A program made the position numbers and the translations under genes. The notes under the pieces are model-generated. The model searched no databases and had not been told where the DNA came from. It saw only the letters and a program-made list of their open reading frames with translations. Shown here piece after piece: positions 26,825 to 36,742 of a stretch of DNA of 61,199 nucleotides. Positions within the stretch are counted from its first letter, which is position 1. Each line of letters starts with the position of its first letter. This stretch comes from Chitinophagaceae bacterium. Its GTDB lineage: Bacteria; Bacteroidota; Bacteroidia; Chitinophagales; Chitinophagaceae. The DNA lies in assembly GCA_016787065.1 (NCBI GenBank), contig JAEUVD010000024.1, positions 1 through 61,199 on the forward strand, given 5' to 3'.

Positions 26825-27475
26825 CTAATTAGTAAACACATACGACACAATATTCGCCCCCATGCGTAAGGCCTGTTGTCGTTTTTCTTCTTTATCGCCA
26901 TGCACTTCTTGGTCTTCCCAACCATCATTCAAATCCGTTTCCACTGAGTAAAACACAACAACACGACCTTGATATACTAATGCATAACCTTTGGGTGCTT
27001 TACCATCATGCTCATGAATTTTTGGAAGTCCGTTTGCGAAATCAAATTTCTGATGATAGATCGGATGCGAAAAAGGAAGTTCAACAAAATCTAATTCTGG
27101 AAATACCTTTTTCATAGCCGGGCGAATAAACTTATCTAAACCATAATTATCATCCACATGCAAAAAACCACCGCCAATTAAATACGTTCTAAGATTTTGA
27201 GCTTCCACATCATTAAACATAATGCGGCCATGGCCTGTGGCAAATAAGATCGGACAATTAAAAATTTCTTTACTGCCAACTTCAACCTGGGCTTCTTTGC
27301 TATCGAAAACTGTTCCTAATTGTTGGTTGCAGAAAAAAGCTAAATTTTTAAGTGCCGTTGGGTTTGCATACCAATCGCCGCCGCCACCATATACTAAGAG
27401 GCCCAACTTCATTTTTTGTGCATCTGCTTGTAAGAAAAGCAGCGCTGTGATTATCATGAAAAGCATTTTTTTCAT
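26825..27475 (-). CDS. Secreted DUF4159 protein
   Basis: 216 residues with signal peptide MKKMLFMIITALLFLQADAQ. The mature domain contains KLGLLVYGGGGDWYANP, PILFATGHGRIMFND, LIGGGFLHVDDNYGLD and FPELDFVELPFSHPIYH, which fit DUF4159, a glutamine-amidotransferase-like fold usually found near MoxR/VWA gene sets. Biochemical role unknown. Here it is separated from such genes and lies about 100 bp upstream of the thiolase on the same strand. Exported to the periplasm. Confidence 0.8.
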   Translation of the reverse strand: MKKMLFMIITALLFLQADAQKMKLGLLVYGGGGDWYANPTALKNLAFFCNQQLGTVFDSKEAQVEVGSKEIFNCPILFATGHGRIMFNDVEAQNLRTYLIGGGFLHVDDNYGLDKFIRPAMKKVFPELDFVELPFSHPIYHQKFDFANGLPKIHEHDGKAPKGYALVYQGRVVVFYSVETDLNDGWEDQEVHGDKEEKRQQALRMGANIVSYVFTN

Positions 27476-27594
27476 AGGCCGTAAAATTAAGGGTTTGAAG
27501 TGTTAACTTGGTTTAAAGAAATTAGATAGGAAGGAATAAAATATTCATTCAACATGGAAACATATAGTTCCAACATGCTTCTTACTTTTGAATC

Positions 27595-28014
27595 ATGGGA
27601 CTAATTTATGCAAACATCGAATTGATTAATGGAGAAGATCTTGCCTTGGCTCGCAATCATTACTTGGATGCCAATGAAATAAAACGACTGCAAGTAACCA
27701 TGTTGGTGGATACGGGCAGTGTATATCTCTGTATCAATGAAACTATTCAAGAAATGCTTCAATTGCCGGTTGTAGATAAACGCAGAGGACAGTTAGCGGA
27801 TGGTAGGATCGTAGAATATGATGTAGTGGCTCCGCTTGAGGTGCGCTTTAAAAACCGTCGATGCACCACATCAGCAATGGTTTTACCCGGCAATAACGAG
27901 CCTCTGTTAGGTGCCATTCCGATGGAGGATATGGATGTTGTAATTATTCCGGAACGTCAAGAACTCGATGTGCATCCTGATCATCCCGATTATGCTTTGC
28001 TTTCCTTGAAATAA
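27595..28014 (+). CDS. Clan AA (retropepsin-like) aspartic protease
   Basis: 139 residues, no signal peptide. It has the single catalytic triad of retropepsin-type domains, D39-T-G-S in TMLVDTGSVYLCI, and a second hydrophobic hairpin (PLLGAIPMEDMDVVI) where the flap and hydrophobic-hydrophobic-Gly motif are expected. Such proteins act as homodimers. The length and arrangement match small stand-alone bacterial members often labelled clan AA aspartic protease. Substrate unknown. It stands between the divergent DUF4159 gene and adk. Confidence 0.8.
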   Translation: MGLIYANIELINGEDLALARNHYLDANEIKRLQVTMLVDTGSVYLCINETIQEMLQLPVVDKRRGQLADGRIVEYDVVAPLEVRFKNRRCTTSAMVLPGNNEPLLGAIPMEDMDVVIIPERQELDVHPDHPDYALLSLK

Positions 28015-28123
28015 TGGATCGAACGTGCCATGACATCCTATAGTTGCCTAGTTGCAAAGCTTCCGATACCATTTCTTAACGTACTAAAATCAAAACAGGA
28101 GCCCTAAATCCAAATTTCAAATC

Positions 28124-28131
28124 TATATTTG
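28124..28131 (+). promoter_or_regulatory. Candidate -7 element of the adk promoter
   Basis: TATATTTG fits TAnnTTTG, 20 bp before the adk ATG, a usual distance for this phylum. A TTG box 19 bp upstream is absent, so strength is uncertain. Confidence 0.4.
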
Positions 28132-28151
28132 CCCACTCAAAAACAACCAAT

Positions 28152-28724
28152 ATGTTTAATTTAGTGCTGTTTGGTCCTCCCGGCTCAGGTAAGGGAACCC
28201 AGTCGGCAAACATTATCGAAAAGTATCAGTTAGTACAACTTTCAACAGGAGATATTCTTCGAAGTGAAGTAAAAAATGAAACTCCTCTTGGCTTGGAAGC
28301 TAAGAAATTTATGGATCAAGGTATGCTTGTTCCGGATGAAGTAGTGATCGGAATGATTTCTTCCAAATTAGATGAAAACCCTGATGTTAAAGGGTTCATC
28401 TTCGATGGTTTTCCGCGCACGGTGGCCCAGGCAGAAGCATTAGATAACTTATTAGAATTTAAGAAGAATCCAATAAATGTGGTCATTAGTTTATTGGTAG
28501 CTGAAGAGGAACTTAAAAAACGGTTGGTGCATCGAGGTGAAGTTTCCGGACGAAGTGATGATAATGAAGAAATCATTATGAATCGTATTAAGGAATATCA
28601 TGCTAAAACATCTCCGGTAGCCGATTACTATCAATCAAAAAATAAATTGGTAGAAGTACACGGCGAAGGAACTGTAGATGAAATTTTTGCGGCTATCGCA
28701 ACCACCATCGATTCTAACCTCTAG
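28152..28724 (+). CDS. adk: Adenylate kinase (short-lid form)
   Basis: 190 residues. The P-loop [10 protein letters not shown] is at residues 8-17. The NMP-binding region has [12 protein letters not shown], and [16 protein letters not shown] is the diagnostic GFPRT segment. The lid ([14 protein letters not shown]) is short and lacks zinc-binding Cys residues. It converts ATP and AMP to two ADP. obg starts 7 bp after its stop, so the two are likely cotranscribed, an arrangement seen in other Bacteroidota. Confidence 0.98.
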   Translation: MFNLVLFGPPGSGKGTQSANIIEKYQLVQLSTGDILRSEVKNETPLGLEAKKFMDQGMLVPDEVVIGMISSKLDENPDVKGFIFDGFPRTVAQAEALDNLLEFKKNPINVVISLLVAEEELKKRLVHRGEVSGRSDDNEEIIMNRIKEYHAKTSPVADYYQSKNKLVEVHGEGTVDEIFAAIATTIDSNL

Positions 28725-28731
28725 GCTTTCT

Positions 28732-29724
28732 ATGCAAGCCGATAACTTTGTTGATTATATACGCGTGTTCTGCAAATCCGGTCATGGAGGAGCAGGGTTC
28801 GTTCATTTTCTTCGTGAAAAATTTAAACCCTTAGGTGGTCCAGATGGCGGTAATGGCGGTCGTGGTGGGCATATCATTCTTCGTGGCAATAAAAATTTGT
28901 GGACTCTGCTTCATCTTCGCTATCATAAAAATATTCTTGCCAAAGATGGTAATAAAGGCGGAAAAAATAATAGTAGTGGTGCTTATGGCGATGATATTGT
29001 AATTGAGGTTCCCTTAGGTACGGTAGGTCGGGATGAAGAAACCGGTGAGGTTGAAGTAGAAATTCTGGAACATGGTCAGGAGGTAATTTGGCTGCCCGGC
29101 GGACGAGGTGGTATGGGTAATGCTTTTTTTGCGACTCCTACGAATCAAGCCCCCGATTACGCACAACCTGGTGAACCCGGACAAGAAGCGTGGAAAATTG
29201 TTGAATTAAAAATACTGGCGGATGTAGGTTTAGTTGGTTTCCCAAATGCCGGAAAGTCAACATTGCTTTCTGTGATTTCGGCAGCTAAACCCAAAATAGC
29301 CGACTATGCGTTTACAACCATTACACCGAATTTGGGAATGGTGGAATACCGCGGAAAATACTCATTTTGTGTAGCTGATTTACCAGGTATTATTGAAGGG
29401 GCTGCGGAAGGCAAAGGGCTTGGTCATCGCTTTCTTCGACATATCGAACGTAACCCTGTTTTGTTAGTGCTCATTCCAGCGGATAGTAAAAATCATAAAG
29501 AAGAATATGATATTCTAATGAATGAGTTAGAGCAGTATAATCCGGAGTTGTTGGATAAACAAATGCTCATCGCCATCAGTAAATCAGATATGCTAGATGA
29601 TGAATTGATGGATGAAATCCGGAATGAATTTCCAAAAAGTGTGAAACTTCATTTCTTCTCGTCTGTAACGCAAATGGGAATCAATTCACTCAAAGATGAA
29701 CTTTGGAAGATGTTACAGAGTTAA
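28732..29724 (+). CDS. obgE: Obg-family GTPase (ribosome assembly)
   Basis: 330 residues from [14 protein letters not shown]; an in-frame ATG at 28678 inside adk is rejected because Obg proteins begin at this point. The N-terminal glycine-rich Obg fold (about 1-160) shows [22 protein letters not shown] and the [11 protein letters not shown] region. The GTPase domain has G1 GFPNAGKST (169-177), the [10 protein letters not shown] switch, G3 [16 protein letters not shown] and the SKSD specificity motif. It ends at the G domain, without the OCT extension of some Firmicutes. It works in large-subunit maturation and the stringent response. Confidence 0.97.
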   Translation: MQADNFVDYIRVFCKSGHGGAGFVHFLREKFKPLGGPDGGNGGRGGHIILRGNKNLWTLLHLRYHKNILAKDGNKGGKNNSSGAYGDDIVIEVPLGTVGRDEETGEVEVEILEHGQEVIWLPGGRGGMGNAFFATPTNQAPDYAQPGEPGQEAWKIVELKILADVGLVGFPNAGKSTLLSVISAAKPKIADYAFTTITPNLGMVEYRGKYSFCVADLPGIIEGAAEGKGLGHRFLRHIERNPVLLVLIPADSKNHKEEYDILMNELEQYNPELLDKQMLIAISKSDMLDDELMDEIRNEFPKSVKLHFFSSVTQMGINSLKDELWKMLQS

Positions 29725-29733
29725 GGTGTATTA

Positions 29734-30150
29734 TTATAAATTCCCAATACATCCTTCACAACCACAGCGACAAGGTAATTTCCCATCATGATGCGTTTCG
29801 CCATAATTACAGGTGAGTTCTTCATTCATTTTAATGCTGCGCAAAGCATAAAACTCAACAAGGTTATTGATGTTACGCATGTAACAATTTGGTTTGCATG
29901 AGTGATTTATAAAAGCTAATTCATTTCGAAATTCGGAACAATCTAAGGCCTTACCATTCCAAAGTTCTACCATGTGTATAGCAGGTTGTTCTTTCACTTT
30001 TTTTCGTGCTGCTTGCTTTGAAATCAGCATACCACTTAACTCGCCAATTTTTTTACGAGCAGTAATTCTCTGCTTTGAAAATACACCTTTGCCATGAATG
30101 TTACTAGGGGCTACAAACACCAACGTAATGATTTTTCCAACAATTTTCAT
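29734..30150 (-). CDS. SET-domain protein (putative lysine methyltransferase)
   Basis: 138 residues from ATG at 30150; a TTG at 30168 is in frame but less likely. It has the SET core: SNIHGKGVFS near the N-terminus, FINHSCKPNCYM (about 80-91, the pseudoknot NHSCxPN), then ELTCNYG with the catalytic-region Tyr, and a post-SET zinc cluster CRCGCEGC at the C-terminus. These motifs match protein lysine methyltransferases of eukaryotes and a minority of bacteria. The substrate in bacteria is generally unknown. Its 3' end lies 10 bp from that of obg (convergent). Confidence 0.85.
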   Translation of the reverse strand: MKIVGKIITLVFVAPSNIHGKGVFSKQRITARKKIGELSGMLISKQAARKKVKEQPAIHMVELWNGKALDCSEFRNELAFINHSCKPNCYMRNINNLVEFYALRSIKMNEELTCNYGETHHDGKLPCRCGCEGCIGNL

Positions 30151-30277
30151 GACTACGAATTCGTTCAAAGTAACTGTAATTTTTATTCTTCATCAAGCAG
30201 CTTGCTGAAAATAATAAGAATCTAGGGCATAGTTGTATGGGTTTAGATACCTCAACTCCCGGCTCAATTTTTCATCG

Positions 30278-30319
30278 AACTCCTAATTTTAGTACTTCAA
30301 ACTCCTAATATTAGTACTT
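30278..30319 (+). promoter_or_regulatory. Candidate LytTR operator: two 20-bp direct repeats, 22-bp period
   Basis: AACTCCTAATTTTAGTACTT (30278-30297) is repeated as AACTCCTAATATTAGTACTT (30300-30319), 19 of 20 identical. The spacing is two helical turns and the second copy abuts the putative -33 box at 30318. This is where an activator of the LytTR type would sit. No such regulator gene is adjacent, so it could be one encoded elsewhere in the window. Confidence 0.45.
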
Positions 30320-30348
30320 GATTTCGCCCTTACTACAAACAACCTTTG
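30318..30348 (+). promoter_or_regulatory. Candidate promoter of the 2124-residue LamG protein
   Basis: TTG at 30318-30320 and AACCTTTG at 30341-30348 (one mismatch to TAnnTTTG), separated by 20 bp. The -7 box ends 19 bp before the ATG. A slightly imperfect promoter next to a direct-repeat operator suggests activator dependence. Confidence 0.5.
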
Positions 30349-30367
30349 CTGTTCAAATTTAGAGACC

Positions 30368-33300
30368 ATGAAAAAAATATTATTCTTCGTTTTTACTTAC
30401 TTTTTAATGAATGGCTATTCGAAGGCTCAAGATAATACGTTGAGTTTTGCCACGAATGCAGATTTCGTTTCGCTAGATTATGGTTTTGGTTATTTCGGAA
30501 CAAGTGATTTTACAGTAGAAATATGGTTTAAAACTAGCACTGCGGCGTATATGCCCATTATTCAAAAAAGTATAACGGGTGGCGCTTGTCAACATCAAAA
30601 TTTTTGGGCCATCAGTATCTTGGCCACAGGTAAACTTCGATTCGAAGTAGATGAAAATAATAGTGGATTAAACTACGGTGTGATAGAAAGCCCGCTGTCG
30701 TATAACAATAATCAATGGCATCATGTGGCATGCACTCGAAGTGGAACGGCTATTAAATTATTTGTAGATGGTGCCCAAGTGGCTTCTACCAACACTGCAG
30801 GTGTTACTAATTTAATACCAAACGGCGCTGCGGAAATTGGTCGTGGTTATTGTGGACATTTTAATGGCAACATCGATGAATTAAAAGTTTGGAATTATGC
30901 CCGATCAGCTTCAGAAATAAATGAATCCTTTGCTGTGCCTTCCATTTACCCTCAAACTGGTTTAGTAAATTACCTTGATTTTAATACAGGAATAGCGGGT
31001 GGTAACAATACCGGACAAATGTATATCACAGATAAAATAGCTCCCTTCACAACGTACTACCTTTTCTTTTTTACGTTGAATGGTGCTGGTTCTAACTATG
31101 TATCCAGCACGAGAACGGTGATTACCAATATAGAAGGAAGTTTGGGAGGCGACTTTACGGCCACCGGACAAAATCTCATTATACAAGGGAGTAATTTAAC
31201 AGGCGCAACAGCGGCTTCTATTAAAGTAGCTGGTGTTCCGGTATATGAAATTGCAAGTAATACAGGTACTACTATAAGTGCAAAAAGTTATACGGCCTCT
31301 TCTGGCAAAGTAACCGTGTCAACGCCTACCGGAGGCATCGCCTCTTCAAGCACAAACTTTACCTTCATACCTGTGGCACAACAGAACGCTTTACATTTTG
31401 ATGGAACGAATGATTTTATCAATATGACACCTTATGCCGGGCTTTTCTATACCAACGATTTTACGGTGGAGGCATGGTTTCAAACGTCAGCCAATGGAGT
31501 CAATATGCCTATCATTAGTAAACGGTCGGCATGTGGGGTTACTAATTTCTGGAATATAACCATCACTAATGGGTTGGTGGTTTGGGAACAGTATCAAACC
31601 TCCGGTATAAATCAGTTGAGTTTAACAAGTACCCAAACATATAATAATGGCCTTTGGCATCATGTAGCCGTTACGCGAAGTGGTACATCAGTAAAAATGT
31701 ATATAGATGGTGTTTTTCAAGTAGGAGGTAATAGTGCAGCGGTAACTAATTTGAATGATAGCACCACGAATGTGCAAATCGGTCATTCACCCTGTGGGTA
31801 TTATAGTGGTCGAGTAGATGAAGTTAGAATTTGGAACGAAGCGAGAACTGCCTCGCAAATAAGTTCATCGTATAAATTGCCTGTTAATTTGCCTCAACCT
31901 ACGTTACGTTCCTACCTTGGTTTTAATCAAGGAATACCTCATGGAAATAACCCGGGGTTCAATACGATTACCGACATCAACGGATTGGTTTATTCCTTAA
32001 ACAATTTTGCATTGAACGGAACCATTTCCAATTATGTATATAATAATGTAGTTCCTATTCCTTTCATAAACTATTTAAATAGTTCAGCCCTCTGTGAAAA
32101 TACTCCGTTGGAGATAGTAGGCTCTAATTTATCGAACATTGTTGCAGAACAGGTAAGTATTGGAGGCGTACCCATTGCATCGGTTGTTCCAAATGCATCG
32201 CCATTTACGGTAATGGCTAATCCAAGTTCAGGGCCTGTACTCATAACAACCATCAGTGGTAGTTCGCTCTCGCATCAAGTAGTTACAGTAGATCATACGC
32301 CGATCCTTTCAAACGTGAACGCAAGCCTATCAACTATTTGTTCTGGTCAATCTACTACCTTGAATTGTACCGCAGATATTCCAAGTACGATCGTTTGGGA
32401 ACCGGGTGGTCTCAATGGTTCTACCGTGAGTGTTTCACCAACGTCTTCCACCACATACACCATTACCGCAACTAGTATCGCTTCGGGTTGTTCTTCAACT
32501 TCAACGCTGAGCATCGTGGTTAATCCTTCACCTACTCCATTTTCTATAAATACAAACCTGAGCGAATTGTGTATCGGACAAAGTACTTTACTTAAAGTAA
32601 GTTTATGTGATACATTTTTGAATTTTACCAACCAATATGCGATTGGTAATTGGACAACTTCTTATACGCCTTCCAACGTTGGCGGCTCTGTGAACACCAC
32701 CAATGCACCATCCACTATCAGTATTACTTCCGGCGATAATGGTGTTGGAGGTTCTGTATTTTATGATATTCCAATTCAAACCTCGGGAACGCTATCGTTT
32801 GATTGGGCTTATAATACCTTGGATGGAGCATGGTTTGATTACCCGCTTATATCCTTGAATGCAAATTCGCCAGCATTTTTAAACGGATATTCTGTTTACA
32901 ATACGTCCTACTCACAAGCTGGTTCGCATTCGCTAGTGGTTACCGCCGGTGATGTTTTGCATTGGATTGCTCATACAACGGATGGTTACGGAAGTCCTTG
33001 CACCACTACTTATAGTAATTTGAAATTCATAGAGAGTTGCTCCAATGCGGCAGCAACATTCACATGGAGTCCGGGGCTACTACAAGGAACTACTCAAACA
33101 GTTTCGCCAACTGCCTCAACGGTATATACTGTTACGGCAACCATAGCTACTGGTTGTTCCTTTTCCACAACTACATTAATTAACGTGCATCCAATTCCTA
33201 ATGCCGGAAATATTCAAACAACCCCAACCTCCATTTGTGCTGGAGAAAATGCGACCTTGCAATTGTCTTTTGCAACGGAAAATTTCACCAATGATTTCGA

Positions 33301-36300
33301 TGTTAGTCATTGGACCCTCACGAATAGTCCAGGAAGTAATGGCAGTGTGAATACAACGAATGCACCGGCGAGTGTGGATATAATTTATCCAGACAATAAC
33401 GGGGTAGGTGCCACAACAAGCTATAGCGTTATTGCACCGGCAGCGGGTGTGGTTTCCTTTACTTGGCATCATACCACAAACAATCCGTATATCATGTCTA
33501 CGGTGTATCCAAATTATTCCTTAAATACAAATAACGCGAGTATATTCAACGGATTTAATCAATACGGAAGTGGTGATCAAACAGGAACGCAAAGTATAAC
33601 GGTAAATACCGGCGATGTTTTAAATCTGATAGCCTATAATGCTTATGGCGATCCTTCCGGCGAAGCCAAAACAACCATAAGTAATTTTCAATTTGTACCA
33701 ACGAATAGTAACACGGTGGTATGGAATCCGGGTTCAATGGCTGGTATGGTATTCAATGTTACACCTCTTGCTACCACAACATACACGGCTAACATAACGA
33801 GTAGTTATGGTTGTCAAACCACTACGTCAAGTACCATTCATGTAAATGCACTCCCAGCAAATGTGGTTACAGCCTCTTCCTCTTTGGTATGTGCTGGATC
33901 ATCGGTGAACCTCAGTTGTAACTCGGTATCGACGATTTCAAGCGATATGAGCAGCAGTATTACTATTGTAGATAATGCTCCGGCAAATCCTTTTCCTTCC
34001 ACTATCCAAATAGCGTCGTTATCACCTTCGGGAAGTGTATTGAAAAAAGTTTACCTCAATGGATTGACTCATACTTTTCCGGCTGATTTAGATATTTGGT
34101 TACAATCACCAAACGGACAAATTGTAATGTTAATGAGTGACGCGGGTGCAACAACCTTGATCAATAAAAATCTAATCTTTAGTGATGATGCTATCGGTAG
34201 CGTACCAAATGGATTTATCAATGGCGTTATGTATAAGCCAACAAATTATCTTGTCAATGGAACGAATGAGCCTTTGAATCCTTCACTCCAATTGAGTAGT
34301 TTTACCGGCAATTTAAATGGTATCTGGTCTTTATTTGTTCGTGATGATGGGAACCTCGATACCGGTAGTATAGCTTCGGTTCAACTAGAATTTGAATCCA
34401 CCTTAGCAAACTGTGTTTGGACGGCGAATCCATCCACCGCACTTTCCGGAATAAACAATACGCAAAGTCTTGTAACAAGCGCCGAGGTGAATCAACAAAC
34501 GCAATATACGGCTACCGTAACGGATGCCATCGGTTGTTCCAAAACCGCGGCAGTGACTATCGAAGTAAAACCAACTCCTGAAATCACAGCGGTGAATGCG
34601 AGTCCAACTGCAATTTGCACTGGAGCAAGTAGTGAGTTATCAATAACCAGTACCTTAGCCGGCACCTGTCCTCCAGTATTAAATTTTACCGGTGATTTTG
34701 ATATTACACATTGGACCACCACCAATAGCCCAGGGAGTAATGGAAGCGTGAATACAACGAACGCACCATCGAGTATCGCTTTGATCTATCCAAATAATAA
34801 TAGTGTTTCTTCCACAACCATATATAGTATCACGATACCTGAATCCGGTGTGTTAACTTTTAACTGGGAGCATAACACCATCACACCTTCTAACATGCCG
34901 GTTGTTTATCCGAATATTTCAATAAACAACAATCCAGCGGCTATATTCAATGGCTTTAATCAGTATGGATCTACAACCCAAAGTGGAACACAAAGCGTTA
35001 CCGTTGCAACAGGCGACGTGCTTAATTTAATTGCATTTAATGCTTATGGAATATATTCCGGTAACGCAACTACCACCATCAGTAATTTGCATTTTACCCC
35101 CGCTACCTGTGCTAACGCTGTAACTTGGAATCCGGGTGCTATTAACAACGCAACTTCGTTCGTAACTCCATTGGCGAGCACCACCTATACAGCCACGGTT
35201 ACAAGTGCGAATGGTTGTACAGCTACGGCTACGCAAATAGTCAACGTGAATCCATTGCCGAATGTAACGGTTTCATCTTCGGTAGCATCGTTATGTCCTA
35301 CTGCAACCAATGCCTTGCATTTTGATGCCGACAATGATTATATTTCTCAACCTACGGCTATCGATCCAAGCAGTGGAACATGGGAGGCATGGATTAGTAA
35401 GGAAAACTGGGCAGATCATCATGATGATCGCTTAGTAGGAAATGGATATTATTATGAGAGTTCAAATGCGTTTTATATTTCCTTGCATCCTGCTGTTGGT
35501 TTTCATTTTCGTTATGGAGGAACCTTGGAGCCTGATAATGTTTATACGAGTAGCGGAAATACCTTCGGCTTCGCTCCAAATAGTTGGCATCATTTAGCAG
35601 CCACTTGGGAACATGTAGCAGGTACCACAACCATTGCTTTGTATATTGATGGTGTACAAGTTTCTTCTACAACAACACCATTGGTTTTAAGTCTGTCAGC
35701 GCCTACCTTTATTGGAGGAGATGCGAACTTCCCTAAATTCGGACCGGGAATGATGGAAGAAGTACGTTTGTGGAATGTTGCTCGAACCGGTTCGGAAATA
35801 GCTTCTAATTTTCAAAACAATACACCCTATCCACAAAGCGGACTGTATTCCCTTCTCAACTTTGATCAAAGTAGTGCAGGTGGAAATAATACTGCTTTAA
35901 ATAGTATTACAGATCTTGCTACTCCTGCTATCGTTTCAACCCTTACGAATTTTAATTTAACCGGAAGTACCTCAAATTATGTGGCGGCAACAAAACAACT
36001 CAATCCAACTCTTACCTTAACCGGCAATGGCGCTGCTACGTATTCATGGACCAATGGCATTGTAGATGGCGTTGCCTTCTTGCCAACAACAAACGCCACG
36101 TATACGGTTATTGGAACCGATGTGAACGGTTGTACATCGTCGTCGAATGTCTCCATTACATTATGTACGGTTACACTCAATTTGAAAGCGTTACTGCAAG
36201 GTTTTTATCTTGGCAACAGTACCATGCAACCTGTATTAATGAATCAAGGAATGAGTAATCCGGCTACGGATGCCGATTCTATTACCATTGAATTACATGA

Positions 36301-36742
36301 GGCTATAGCTCCGTATTCATTGGTACATGCCGCACAAAGTATACTCTCTACTAATGGAATCGCAACCTTCGATTTTCCAGCCACTGTACAAGGTGGTTTA
36401 TATTATCTTGTTCTGAACCATCGCAATTCATTGCAAACTTGGAGTGCCAGCCCTGTTTTAATTTCAACCAATACTACTTATGATTTTTCTACCGCAGCTT
36501 CACAAGCATTTGGTGATAATTTGATAGAAGTAGAACCTAACATATTTGCGATTTACACGGGAGATATTAATCAAGATTTGAGTATTGATGCGTTTGATTA
36601 TATTCTTATGGATCCGGATATTGTTGATGGAAATTCAGGTTATTTATCCACCGATTTGAATGGAGACGGATCTGTAGATGTTTTCGATTTTCTGTTGTTA
36701 GATCCAAATGTGGTTAATGGCGTGAGTGCCGCTACACCATAA
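30368..36742 (+). CDS. Giant secreted protein: three LamG, TIG, Ig-like and P-domain modules, dockerin-like C-terminus
   Basis: 2124 residues. Signal peptide MKKILFFVFTYFLMNGYSKAQ. Domains in order: LamG 1 (about 25-195), TIG/IPT-like (about 245-335), LamG 2 (about 340-510), a second TIG-like unit, then Ig-like linkers of the TTYTVTATxxxGC type alternating with three copies of a jelly-roll unit of about 140 residues (near 32617, 33274 and 34679, recognisable by GSVNTTNAPS). A proprotein-convertase P-like domain (about 33960-34410, LDIWLQSPNGQ to WSLFVRDDG) and LamG 3 (about 35310-35990) follow. From about 36170 comes the C-terminal module shared with the genes at 6014 and 17423, with EF loops DINQDLSIDAFD (Gly replaced by Leu) and DLNGDGSVDVFD. 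It is probably a surface or secreted binding protein. It is monocistronic and preceded by direct repeats. Confidence 0.9.
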   Translation: MKKILFFVFTYFLMNGYSKAQDNTLSFATNADFVSLDYGFGYFGTSDFTVEIWFKTSTAAYMPIIQKSITGGACQHQNFWAISILATGKLRFEVDENNSGLNYGVIESPLSYNNNQWHHVACTRSGTAIKLFVDGAQVASTNTAGVTNLIPNGAAEIGRGYCGHFNGNIDELKVWNYARSASEINESFAVPSIYPQTGLVNYLDFNTGIAGGNNTGQMYITDKIAPFTTYYLFFFTLNGAGSNYVSSTRTVITNIEGSLGGDFTATGQNLIIQGSNLTGATAASIKVAGVPVYEIASNTGTTISAKSYTASSGKVTVSTPTGGIASSSTNFTFIPVAQQNALHFDGTNDFINMTPYAGLFYTNDFTVEAWFQTSANGVNMPIISKRSACGVTNFWNITITNGLVVWEQYQTSGINQLSLTSTQTYNNGLWHHVAVTRSGTSVKMYIDGVFQVGGNSAAVTNLNDSTTNVQIGHSPCGYYSGRVDEVRIWNEARTASQISSSYKLPVNLPQPTLRSYLGFNQGIPHGNNPGFNTITDINGLVYSLNNFALNGTISNYVYNNVVPIPFINYLNSSALCENTPLEIVGSNLSNIVAEQVSIGGVPIASVVPNASPFTVMANPSSGPVLITTISGSSLSHQVVTVDHTPILSNVNASLSTICSGQSTTLNCTADIPSTIVWEPGGLNGSTVSVSPTSSTTYTITATSIASGCSSTSTLSIVVNPSPTPFSINTNLSELCIGQSTLLKVSLCDTFLNFTNQYAIGNWTTSYTPSNVGGSVNTTNAPSTISITSGDNGVGGSVFYDIPIQTSGTLSFDWAYNTLDGAWFDYPLISLNANSPAFLNGYSVYNTSYSQAGSHSLVVTAGDVLHWIAHTTDGYGSPCTTTYSNLKFIESCSNAAATFTWSPGLLQGTTQTVSPTASTVYTVTATIATGCSFSTTTLINVHPIPNAGNIQTTPTSICAGENATLQLSFATENFTNDFDVSHWTLTNSPGSNGSVNTTNAPASVDIIYPDNNGVGATTSYSVIAPAAGVVSFTWHHTTNNPYIMSTVYPNYSLNTNNASIFNGFNQYGSGDQTGTQSITVNTGDVLNLIAYNAYGDPSGEAKTTISNFQFVPTNSNTVVWNPGSMAGMVFNVTPLATTTYTANITSSYGCQTTTSSTIHVNALPANVVTASSSLVCAGSSVNLSCNSVSTISSDMSSSITIVDNAPANPFPSTIQIASLSPSGSVLKKVYLNGLTHTFPADLDIWLQSPNGQIVMLMSDAGATTLINKNLIFSDDAIGSVPNGFINGVMYKPTNYLVNGTNEPLNPSLQLSSFTGNLNGIWSLFVRDDGNLDTGSIASVQLEFESTLANCVWTANPSTALSGINNTQSLVTSAEVNQQTQYTATVTDAIGCSKTAAVTIEVKPTPEITAVNASPTAICTGASSELSITSTLAGTCPPVLNFTGDFDITHWTTTNSPGSNGSVNTTNAPSSIALIYPNNNSVSSTTIYSITIPESGVLTFNWEHNTITPSNMPVVYPNISINNNPAAIFNGFNQYGSTTQSGTQSVTVATGDVLNLIAFNAYGIYSGNATTTISNLHFTPATCANAVTWNPGAINNATSFVTPLASTTYTATVTSANGCTATATQIVNVNPLPNVTVSSSVASLCPTATNALHFDADNDYISQPTAIDPSSGTWEAWISKENWADHHDDRLVGNGYYYESSNAFYISLHPAVGFHFRYGGTLEPDNVYTSSGNTFGFAPNSWHHLAATWEHVAGTTTIALYIDGVQVSSTTTPLVLSLSAPTFIGGDANFPKFGPGMMEEVRLWNVARTGSEIASNFQNNTPYPQSGLYSLLNFDQSSAGGNNTALNSITDLATPAIVSTLTNFNLTGSTSNYVAATKQLNPTLTLTGNGAATYSWTNGIVDGVAFLPTTNATYTVIGTDVNGCTSSSNVSITLCTVTLNLKALLQGFYLGNSTMQPVLMNQGMSNPATDADSITIELHEAIAPYSLVHAAQSILSTNGIATFDFPATVQGGLYYLVLNHRNSLQTWSASPVLISTNTTYDFSTAASQAFGDNLIEVEPNIFAIYTGDINQDLSIDAFDYILMDPDIVDGNSGYLSTDLNGDGSVDVFDFLLLDPNVVNGVSAATP

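Noticed and set aside
28678..28731. Obg start inside adk
   Set aside because: The extra 18 residues lie out of frame within adk coding sequence and do not resemble Obg, whose N-terminus fits the ATG at 28732.
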